From positions 1 through 5,353 of the forward strand of contig JAHITG010000352.1 in NCBI GenBank assembly GCA_018817865.1: a DNA stretch of 5,353 bases, read 5' to 3'. The first letter of the stretch is position 1; each line of letters begins with the position of its first letter. Both the position numbers and the translations under genes were made by a program. The DNA comes from Spirochaetota bacterium (lineage in GTDB: Bacteria > Spirochaetota > JAHITG01). A model generated the notes under the pieces. It saw only the letters and a program-made list of their open reading frames with translations. It searched no databases and was not told the origin of the DNA. Positions 1 to 5,353 of this stretch are shown here, in pieces.

Positions 1-84
1 AAAAATTCTTCAGTCAGATCTTATTTATTTAAAATATTTATTATATTTATATCATTGTTTCTTTTTCTGGAAGTTGCAGACAGT
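1..84 (+). other. Sec-type signal peptide of the A2M-family protein
   Basis: In frame with the large gene, codons 1-28 read as a basic start (Arg6, Lys11), a strongly hydrophobic core of Ile, Phe and Leu (12-23), and a short polar end EVADS. An Ala-x-Ser signal peptidase I site would cut after residue 28. No cysteine lies here, so this is not a lipoprotein signal. The stretch right after it (29-47) has ten lysines, unusual for the start of an exported protein, so an uncleaved membrane anchor is the alternative. This segment shows that translation begins before the window and not at the TTG at position 55, which would cut the hydrophobic core. Confidence 0.75.
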
Positions 85-3000
85 AAAAAAGGGGCCAAGG
101 AGAAGAAGGTGAAGAAAAGCATTAAAAAAGAGAGTGTGAAACAGCTGGTCTTATTCATGAATTATCCCTACCAGATATACTCCAATGACCCGACTAAGAT
201 CCATGTGACCCTCTTTAAACCTGATTTCAAGCCGGCTGAAGGGGCCGTGGTCAGGGTCAATAATAAAACCGTTGGAAAAGCGGATAAAAATGGAATACTC
301 ATATTTGATTATAAACCGGGCAGTAAAGGAAGCCATACATTAACAGCTAATTTACAGGATGGTAAAACAAAGTATGCTGTCCATAAAACCTTTGCCTGCA
401 ACGGCCGGACCGCCAGCTTTGTTGCTGACCGGCTCTACGTGTACACGGACCGGGGCGTCTATAATCCGGGCCAGGATATTCTGATCAGGCTTCTGGCCTG
501 GCGGCTGAAGGGCGAGTATTTCCCTGTTAAGGAGGCAAAAGTACAGCTCCTTTTTCAGGACAGGAACGGAAAGGTCTATTCCGGGGAATATGTAACGACA
601 GACTCCTTTGGAGTTGGTGCTACGAAATTATCCGTACCCGAGAGTATGCCTGAAGGGGATTATGAACTGGTGGTCCTGTATAATAAAACACGGGAAACGA
701 CCTCCCTCAGGGTGAAACGGTTCGTTCCTCCTGTTATCAATATCAAACATGATCTAAAGAGGTATTTTACAGATACTCAGGAAGAGCTGAATGCAAAAGT
801 GTCTTTAAGCTATTTTACAGGCGGAAAGATGAAATCTACCGGATTGATCTTTTCCGTGCTTACTCCGGATAAGAAAGAGGTCTTTAAAAAGTCATACAGT
901 TCTGATAAAGGGGAATATGATATAAAACTTTCCAAAAATGATCTGGATACGTTCCGCAATAAGCTCACTCAGGAAGCTCCTTTCAAGATAAAACTGGAGG
1001 CTTCTGATCCATTCAAGCAGAAAGATGAGATCATTTGGGATATCACCTATACGGCAAGGCCGTTTCAGGCTGTGCTGGAGGTTGATAAGGACTCTTATAT
1101 AAAAGATGAAAAGGTCCAGATCCTGGCCAAGATCGTTGATCTGGACGGCCAGCCTGCTGCAAAGATCCCTCTGACCTTTGAGGTGACAGGCACAAAGATA
1201 AAAAAGGAAGTAAAGACGGATGCAAAGGGAGTGGCTGTTCTGGAATTCAGTATGCCCCAGATGAATGTTACGGTCAATCTGAAGAGCCCTGTCATGAAGA
1301 GTATCCTTGCATCAAGGTATATTTCCTTTCAGGCGCCGAAACCCATGATCTCCAAGGTATCGGAACCTCCCAAGGGTGCGAATGTAAAGACCGTAATTCG
1401 GGTATATTTTGATAAGGAATATATACCTGTGGAGAAGGTGGTACATATTGACATGACCGATATTTCCGGCGCCCTTGTGATCTCAACTACTATCCCTGTT
1501 TTTAAAGAAGAGAAAAAATATATGGCCAAAGGGGAGATCACAGCTCCGACCTGGGGGACCATGCTGGCCAACCTTTACTGCTGTGCAGTCCATGAGAAAA
1601 ATGCAAAAAAACCACTTTCTGTCAATACCGTAGGTTTTATCACAGAAGGCCAGCATATCACCTTTTATCCGGATAAGGAGATGGAGATCATTGTAGAGAA
1701 TTTCAAGCCGTCTGCTTCCCCGGGTGAAAAAGCAACCTTTAAAGTAATTGTGAAAGGCGGTAAAGGGGAGAAGTCCCTCGGTGTCTCAGTTGTGGATGGG
1801 GCCGTTATCTCGCTTCTGGACCCGTTTATAATAGACCCGGTCAATCATTTCTATAATCCCCAGGCCAAGGTCATCTCTACCGGAGGAGCAGGGGTACTGA
1901 CCTGGCCGGTTGTGGACCGAAACTGGGGGTCACCATGGAGGGATATTGCTTATACCGACTGGGGATGGAAGAGCCCGGGATCGTTCATAAGCAGTGTGCC
2001 TCAGAGAGCAACGAAAGGCAACGGTGGTAACGGGGATGAAGATGAATATGCAGAGACAGAAGCTCCGGCAGGTACAATGATGGAGAAGGAGGGAATGGGC
2101 ATGCCTGCTTCTGAGCCCAAGAAAAAGATGTCTTTGAATAAAGCAGATCTGTCAGACGGAAAATTCGCAAGACGGGATCAAAAAACCAAAACAGAAGCTC
2201 CGAAAACCATTGTTATCCGCAAGGAATTCCCTGAAACAGCGCTCTGGGAACCAAAACTGATCACAAAGGATAAGAAAGCGGAATTTACTGTAAAGATGCC
2301 GGATTCGATCACCATACAGAAACTGGCGATACTGGCAACGGATAAAGACGGGTTCATGGGTTTTTTACGCAAAGATATCCGGGTGACACAGCCTCTCTTT
2401 GTAAGGGCCCTTTTCCCTGCTGTGATGACCTATAATGATGAGATCAGGGTACAGGCCCTGGTCCAAAACCAGAACGATAAAGAAATAAAATGTACAGTAA
2501 CATTATCCTCCCCGTCCGGAGGTTTAAAGATCACGGATCAGAAAAGTAAAGATATAAAGATCAAGGCAAATGAATCGCAGATGGTTGAGTGGGAGATCTC
2601 TTCAGAGATCTGCGGTGAAAATACTTTTACGGTTTCAGCCGAGACTTCTGATTTTAAAGATTCGGAAGAGAAGAAGATCATGGTGCTTCCCGCCGGCCTT
2701 CCCTTGATACAGGCTGCTAACGGCATTGTGAAGGATGGTAAGGAGTATAAACATGAATTTACCCTGGATAAAAATGCAATCTATAAACAGGTAACGGTCC
2801 AGGTGGCTCTGCCGAATGTATTTCCGGCTTTCCAGGCCTGGTATGCATTTGATAATTATCCATGGTATTCCCCCTGGATGACAGCAGCCAATTCCATTAT
2901 GAATGCAGCCATGCTTCAGTACAGCAGGAGTACGGATAAAGCTAAAGATAAAATTGATCTTTTAACTCAAAAATTGAATGAAGCTGTGGCTCAGATCATT

Positions 3001-4341
3001 GCTCAGCAGTCAGAGAACGGGGCCTGGGGCTGGTACTTTCTTGCTGATGCAACGGCACCGGACAGCCGGCCGGTTACAGGGGGAGAAAACCTCTATTATA
3101 CCGTGTATGTGCTGAGAGCTTTCCTGGATATAAAGGAGTCAGACATTTATGTAGATGACAATGTGATCTTAAAAGCCATGGATTATATCCTGAAAAACCG
3201 TAAAGCCAAGGGACTCTGGTATTCCAAAGGAGCTTACTTCTGGGAGGTTTACAATGAGGGAGTGGATCATGCTTTAAGCTCGGAGATCTTTGAGGTGCTT
3301 TCTCATGCTCTTTTAATGGTGAGTTCATCCAAGAAGTATGAAAGTCAGATCGCTGAAGTAAAAGAAAAGATGCTTGAACTTTTAAAACAGAGGGAAAAAG
3401 AACCCATGACCTTTGCGGCTATTTTAAAAGGATTGGGGTACTGGGCAGAATATAAAAAAGATGAGTCCATGAAAAAGATCTTTGCAGAGAATATCGATTA
3501 TCTGATCCGCTTAAAGAGAAAAGGGTACTGGGAACCGCACTGGTACCATGCTTACGGCGGTATGGTGGAACTGAATGCCCGTATCCTGGAGCTTCTGGCC
3601 GAATTTGATGCGAAAAAGTATGACTCCTATCTCAGGGAAGGTATCACCTGGCTTCTCTCCACGCGGGAAGCATGGGGCGCCTGGCATAACGAGATCGGTA
3701 CGGCCAATGCGATCAGAGCCCTTCTGAAGATAGGGGCCTTTGCCAAAGAGAAAGAATGTGAGATCGTATTAAAGGTGAATGATACGATCGTTAAAAAGAT
3801 AGAAGTCGATCCGGCGGATCCTTATCTGTCTGCGGCGAAATTGAAATATTTCGATATCACAAAATGGGCCAGAGACGGACAGAACAGCGTTGAAGTGGAG
3901 TATGACGGCAACCTGACCGCATCTGTCATGGTTGAGGTCAAACAGTGGGGTATAGAGGACCTCAAATCAGGACAGGACCTGAAGATCGAAAGAAAGGTAT
4001 CTGAAAAGGCAATGCTCGGGGAAACCGTACCAGTTAAGATAAGCATTTCGGGAAAGAAGGCAATACCGATCATAACTATCGAAGACAGCATTCCATCCAA
4101 TACGGATGTGGAGGTCAAGAGCCTTGATTTGCTGAAAAACTCAAAAAAGATCATAGATTACCGTGTTGAGAAGGGCAAGCTTTATCTTATACTGGAAAAG
4201 ATTAATGATAAGGTGGACCTGGAGTACCGTCTCAGTACCATCCATAACGGAAAAGCTCAGCATGCAGGTTTAAAAGTCACGGATACATCTAAAGGAGAGG
4301 TACTTGCATCAATAGTCTCTTCTTATCTGAATGTTAAATAA
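1..4341 (+). CDS. Thioester-less alpha-2-macroglobulin family protein (5' end cut by window)
   Basis: This is a large exported protein of the bacterial alpha-2-macroglobulin (A2M) family, at least 1446 residues, ending in TAA at 4339-4341. Numbering here counts the codon at base 1 as residue 1. Visible parts in order: signal peptide (about 1-28); Lys-rich tether (29-47); first Ig-like domain (about 50-140); MG2 domain opening with VYTDRGVYNPGQ (147-158); further macroglobulin domains (about 240-440); bait-region-domain-like part (about 460-660); low-complexity linker (661-740); MG7/A2M domain with the signature EFPETALWEP (742-751); helical thioester-domain fold (about 940-1240) with repeats such as QSENGAWGWY (1003-1012) and GTANAIRALL; C-terminal beta domains (about 1250-1446). 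The family traps proteases, and periplasmic members are thought to guard the envelope. The thioester motif is lost (YPWYSPWMT in place of YPYGCxEQT), as in E. coli YfaS. There is no lipobox Cys near the N terminus, unlike YfhM. The frame is open to base 1, so the start is upstream. Family certain; exact role unknown. Confidence 0.93.
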   Translation, partial: KNSSVRSYLFKIFIIFISLFLFLEVADSKKGAKEKKVKKSIKKESVKQLVLFMNYPYQIYSNDPTKIHVTLFKPDFKPAEGAVVRVNNKTVGKADKNGILIFDYKPGSKGSHTLTANLQDGKTKYAVHKTFACNGRTASFVADRLYVYTDRGVYNPGQDILIRLLAWRLKGEYFPVKEAKVQLLFQDRNGKVYSGEYVTTDSFGVGATKLSVPESMPEGDYELVVLYNKTRETTSLRVKRFVPPVINIKHDLKRYFTDTQEELNAKVSLSYFTGGKMKSTGLIFSVLTPDKKEVFKKSYSSDKGEYDIKLSKNDLDTFRNKLTQEAPFKIKLEASDPFKQKDEIIWDITYTARPFQAVLEVDKDSYIKDEKVQILAKIVDLDGQPAAKIPLTFEVTGTKIKKEVKTDAKGVAVLEFSMPQMNVTVNLKSPVMKSILASRYISFQAPKPMISKVSEPPKGANVKTVIRVYFDKEYIPVEKVVHIDMTDISGALVISTTIPVFKEEKKYMAKGEITAPTWGTMLANLYCCAVHEKNAKKPLSVNTVGFITEGQHITFYPDKEMEIIVENFKPSASPGEKATFKVIVKGGKGEKSLGVSVVDGAVISLLDPFIIDPVNHFYNPQAKVISTGGAGVLTWPVVDRNWGSPWRDIAYTDWGWKSPGSFISSVPQRATKGNGGNGDEDEYAETEAPAGTMMEKEGMGMPASEPKKKMSLNKADLSDGKFARRDQKTKTEAPKTIVIRKEFPETALWEPKLITKDKKAEFTVKMPDSITIQKLAILATDKDGFMGFLRKDIRVTQPLFVRALFPAVMTYNDEIRVQALVQNQNDKEIKCTVTLSSPSGGLKITDQKSKDIKIKANESQMVEWEISSEICGENTFTVSAETSDFKDSEEKKIMVLPAGLPLIQAANGIVKDGKEYKHEFTLDKNAIYKQVTVQVALPNVFPAFQAWYAFDNYPWYSPWMTAANSIMNAAMLQYSRSTDKAKDKIDLLTQKLNEAVAQIIAQQSENGAWGWYFLADATAPDSRPVTGGENLYYTVYVLRAFLDIKESDIYVDDNVILKAMDYILKNRKAKGLWYSKGAYFWEVYNEGVDHALSSEIFEVLSHALLMVSSSKKYESQIAEVKEKMLELLKQREKEPMTFAAILKGLGYWAEYKKDESMKKIFAENIDYLIRLKRKGYWEPHWYHAYGGMVELNARILELLAEFDAKKYDSYLREGITWLLSTREAWGAWHNEIGTANAIRALLKIGAFAKEKECEIVLKVNDTIVKKIEVDPADPYLSAAKLKYFDITKWARDGQNSVEVEYDGNLTASVMVEVKQWGIEDLKSGQDLKIERKVSEKAMLGETVPVKISISGKKAIPIITIEDSIPSNTDVEVKSLDLLKNSKKIIDYRVEKGKLYLILEKINDKVDLEYRLSTIHNGKAQHAGLKVTDTSKGEVLASIVSSYLNVK
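1981..2220 (+). other. Low-complexity linker at the bait-region position of the A2M-family protein
   Basis: Residues 661-740 are rich in Gly, Lys, Glu, Met and Pro and lack the alternating pattern of the flanking beta domains. They include a Gly/Asn stretch followed by an acidic run (about 671-690), a Met/Gly patch, and a Lys/Arg-rich end. The stretch stops just before EFPETALWEP, the conserved opening of the MG7 region. In classical A2M proteins the protease-cleaved bait region sits just ahead of this signature. The many Lys and Arg residues would suit trypsin-like cleavage, but bait function is inferred from position and composition only. Confidence 0.5.
2857..2892 (+). other. Degenerate thioester site in the A2M-family protein
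   Basis: Residues 953-964 read YPWYSPWMTAAN. This aligns without gaps to the family motif YPYGCxEQTxSR at the start of the thioester domain. The reactive Cys is Ser957, the Glu is Trp959 and the Gln is Met960. Without Cys and Gln no internal thioester can form, so covalent capture of a protease is ruled out for this protein. The preserved Tyr-Pro and Thr on either side support the alignment. The codons (TCC, TGG, ATG) are more than one base change from the canonical codons in total, so this is an old loss and not a sequencing error. Confidence 0.8.
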
Positions 4342-4414
4342 AGTTTAGTGCGGATCTATTGGGCTGATCTGACGAGGATTATTTTGATATCGTGTTTGTC
4401 ATAAGGCAATCTGT
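4342..4414. other. Convergent intergenic gap without a visible terminator
   Basis: These 73 bases separate the stop codons of the A2M-family gene (plus) and the cyclo-ligase gene (minus). I looked for a GC-rich hairpin followed by a T run on either strand and saw none. Termination may be Rho-dependent, or the transcripts may overlap. Confidence 0.5.
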
Positions 4415-4951
4415 TCATCTGTCAGTAATAATATGATCCATTCTGATGTCATGTTCATCAAGCGGGATTTTTTTTACAAGCTGTTCCTGATAGCAGATTC
4501 CGATTGTAAATCCTCTGATCTCTTTCAGGAACCTGTCAAAGTACCCGCCTCCCCGGCCAAGCCGGTTCCCATTTGAATCAAAAGCCAGGCCCGGTACCAG
4601 GATAAGGTCAAACTCCTTTTTGTCAGATTCTTCCCCAACCGGCTCCATTATACTAAAAGCCCCTTTTTGAAGTTCCTGCAAAGAAAAGATCTGATGAACA
4701 AAGATCTTTTTTTGATCTGTGTCTACTCTGGGAATAAAAACCGCCTTATCCCGGTTTAAGGTATGCTCTATTATATGCGTTGTGTTTACTTCATCTCTGC
4801 GGGAGACATAAGTAAAAAGTGAACGGGTTTCTTTAAATTGAGGGGAACCAATTATTTTTTCAAAGATTATCTCATCTTTTTTTATTTTTTCAGCAGGATC
4901 AAGATGCCGGAGGATCTCCTTTATTTTTTGACGCTCGTCATTTTTAGACAT
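4415..4951 (-). CDS. ygfA: 5-formyltetrahydrofolate cyclo-ligase
   Basis: This cytosolic enzyme (EC 6.3.3.2) uses ATP to turn 5-formyl-THF (folinic acid) into 5,10-methenyl-THF, returning the storage folate made by a serine hydroxymethyltransferase side reaction to one-carbon metabolism. The 178-residue product is close to the usual family length. Its hallmark is the block from 118 to 141, VPGLAFD, then RLGRGGGYFDRF, the glycine-rich ATP/phosphate-binding loop with Tyr137 and Asp139. Also present are the N-terminal YVSRRDEVNT block (48-57), which holds the substrate-contacting Glu, and the C-terminal IPLDEHDIRMDHIITD signature (162-177). The ATG at 4951 is the only ATG before an in-frame TGA upstream. 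No Shine-Dalgarno sequence precedes it. A weak TTGAAA (4985-4980) and TACTTT (4963-4958) pair at 16 bases would give a nearly leaderless mRNA. The gene is convergent with the A2M-family gene. The symbol is the E. coli name, assigned by family. Confidence 0.95.
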   Translation of the reverse strand: MSKNDERQKIKEILRHLDPAEKIKKDEIIFEKIIGSPQFKETRSLFTYVSRRDEVNTTHIIEHTLNRDKAVFIPRVDTDQKKIFVHQIFSLQELQKGAFSIMEPVGEESDKKEFDLILVPGLAFDSNGNRLGRGGGYFDRFLKEIRGFTIGICYQEQLVKKIPLDEHDIRMDHIITDR

Positions 4952-5060
4952 ATCATAAAAGTATGCATGAAAAAACTTTTTTCAATCTTTATTTTAATAT
5001 TAAAATGGATTCCCCCGGTCAAAAGGCTGTGTCGTAATCCTTAATTATGGTAAAATGTAG

Positions 5061-5080
5061 GGGTTCGATTTATCGAACCC
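5061..5080. repeat. Perfect 9-bp hairpin, left half of the nested element
   Basis: GGGTTCGAT (5061-5069) and ATCGAACCC (5072-5080) pair perfectly around a 2-base centre (in practice a 4-base loop). TTATTT follows on the plus strand, so it could act as a weak intrinsic terminator for plus-strand transcription. No plus-strand gene lies just upstream, so that would only block stray transcripts. Its first three bases overlap the larger TGTAGGGG arm, so the two folds compete. Confidence 0.7.
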
Positions 5081-5100
5081 TTATTTAAAGCTTTTTAAAC

Positions 5101-5138
5101 GGGCTTGATACCCTTCGGGCACTTTGTAAATCAAGCCC
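5101..5138. repeat. Hairpin with internal mini-hairpin, right half of the nested element
   Basis: GGGCTTGAT (5101-5109) and ATCAAGCCC (5130-5138) pair perfectly around a 20-base loop. The loop itself holds CCCTTCGGG (5111-5119), a small stem-loop with a UUCG-type tip. The right arm shares CCC with the CCCCTACA outer arm, mirroring the left half of the element. Compared with the left hairpin it carries about 18 extra loop bases. Confidence 0.65.
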
Positions 5139-5207
5139 CTACAAAAATTTTAATTGCGCCACAGCCTCCAAGCCGGGGAATGACAGCAGAAGATAATTAT
5201 AAAATAC

Positions 5208-5235
5208 TTGATTTTTTTTCTGAATTATCTATACT
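5208..5235 (+). promoter_or_regulatory. Candidate sigma70-type promoter for the PLP-enzyme gene
   Basis: TTGATT (5208-5213) and TATACT (5230-5235) are separated by 16 bases in an AT-rich stretch just right of the repeat element. They would place the RNA start near 5242, about 28 bases before the ATG at 5270. This rests only on pattern match, and AT-rich DNA gives such matches by chance. No operator or riboswitch fold was seen in the short leader. Confidence 0.4.
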
Positions 5236-5269
5236 GGGAGAAATTTTAATGAATTGATTCGGTGTTAAT

Positions 5270-5353
5270 ATGACAGATAAGAAAAAGATAAAAAAGAGCG
5301 AGGACAGTTTTAAGTCCATGGCCACGAGGGCGATCCATGCGGGAGAGAGCAGG
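5270..5353 (+). CDS. Cys/Met metabolism PLP-dependent enzyme, N-terminal fragment (cut by window end)
   Basis: Twenty-eight codons are visible from the ATG at 5270 to the window edge. After a Lys-rich lead, the product reads SMATRAIHAGESR. ATRAIHAG is the typical N-terminal segment of the Cys/Met-metabolism PLP family (cystathionine gamma-synthase, cystathionine beta- or gamma-lyase, methionine gamma-lyase, O-acetylhomoserine sulfhydrylase). These fold-type I enzymes bind PLP on a lysine and act on sulfur amino acids in the cytosol. The fragment stops before any residue that would tell the members apart, and the PLP lysine is outside the window. The ATG is preceded by GGTG (5261-5264) at 5 bases, a weak ribosome binding site, and an in-frame TGA lies at 5255-5257. 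The Met at codon 17 is an alternative start. The gene is divergent from the cyclo-ligase gene. Confidence 0.72.
   Translation, partial: MTDKKKIKKSEDSFKSMATRAIHAGESR

Larger units (their letters stand above)
5006..5185. repeat. 180-base nested inverted-repeat element (MITE-like or palindromic dispersed repeat)
   Basis: Several inverted arms sit inside one another. The outer arms are TGGATTCCCCCGG (5006-5018) and CCGGGGAATGACA (5173-5185). The middle arms are GGCTGTGTCGTAAT (5025-5038) and ATTGCGCCACAGCC (5153-5166), matching at 12 of 14. Next are the perfect arms TGTAGGGG (5056-5063) and CCCCTACA (5136-5143). Two further hairpins lie inside. The ATTCCC...GGGAATGACA and TGTAGGGG...CCCCTACA ends resemble short palindromic repeats scattered in many bacterial genomes, so this is probably a dispersed non-coding element. 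No transposase and no clear target duplication are visible. It occupies most of the divergent gap between the cyclo-ligase and PLP-enzyme genes. Confidence 0.75.

Noticed and set aside
55..57. TTG as start codon of the large gene
   Set aside because: The frame is open upstream to base 1, and starting here would remove most of the signal-peptide core and its basic N-region.
2594..2611. AGATCTC/GAGATCT inverted repeat inside the large gene
   Set aside because: It is a 7-base palindrome within codons for EISSEIC with no T run, and is expected by chance in a gene of this size.
3822..4154. 110-codon minus-strand open frame, and other shorter minus-strand frames inside the large gene
   Set aside because: They are antisense shadows of the A2M-family coding region, without family motifs or ribosome sites.
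4838..5044. 68-codon plus-strand open frame, including a short hydrophobic tail starting MKKLFSIF at 4967
   Set aside because: Its first half is antisense to the well-supported cyclo-ligase gene and its end runs into the repeat element. It has no ribosome site and no recognisable domain. The hydrophobic look follows from T-rich DNA.
5059..5082. GGTTCGATTT resembling a tRNA T-arm
   Set aside because: The sequence is a simple perfect palindrome. No acceptor, D or anticodon arm surrounds it.
5006..5185. CRISPR array
   Set aside because: The repeats are inverted and nested. There are no regularly spaced direct repeats.
4952..5269. 6S RNA gene next to the cyclo-ligase gene, as in gammaproteobacteria
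   Set aside because: There the RNA lies just upstream of ygfA. Here the upstream region holds the nested repeat and shows no long 6S-like rod with a central bubble.

Overview
The window reads as a single bacterial chromosomal segment of moderate GC with an AT-rich intergenic stretch. All coding signals are bacterial: a Sec-type signal sequence, short gene gaps and a dispersed palindromic repeat. I cannot name the genus. The mix suggests a Gram-negative-type bacterium, because bacterial alpha-2-macroglobulin (A2M) proteins are mostly periplasmic or cell-surface, and possibly an uncultured lineage. That placement is inference.

Layout. (1) Positions 1-4341, plus strand: one very large gene, cut at its 5' end by the window edge, for an exported A2M-family protein of at least 1446 residues. 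The reading frame is open back to base 1, and the first 28 codons encode a signal peptide, so the true start codon lies outside the window and the in-frame TTG at 55 is not the start. The site that carries the reactive Cys-Gln thioester in classical family members has become Ser-Pro-Trp-Met. The protein is therefore a thioester-less, YfaS-like member, and it still has a long low-complexity linker where the protease bait region would be. (2) 4342-4414: a 73-base convergent gap with no hairpin terminator that I can see. (3) 4415-4951, minus strand: 5-formyltetrahydrofolate cyclo-ligase. (4) 4952-5269: a divergent intergenic region. It is mostly filled by a 180-base element of nested inverted repeats (about 5006-5185), followed by a candidate sigma70-type promoter. 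(5) 5270-5353, plus strand: the first 28 codons of a Cys/Met-metabolism PLP-dependent enzyme, cut by the window end.

Working together: the cyclo-ligase returns 5-formyl-THF to the one-carbon folate pool, and the PLP enzyme belongs to the sulfur amino acid family. The two may share a methionine/one-carbon theme, but they are divergent with a repeat element between them, so an operon is excluded. The A2M gene faces the cyclo-ligase and shows no functional link to it. No penicillin-binding protein gene (the usual yfhM partner) is visible. The most unusual items are the dead thioester site combined with a bait-like linker, and the nested palindromic element. I found no CRISPR array, tRNA or rRNA, and no clearly new multi-gene system.
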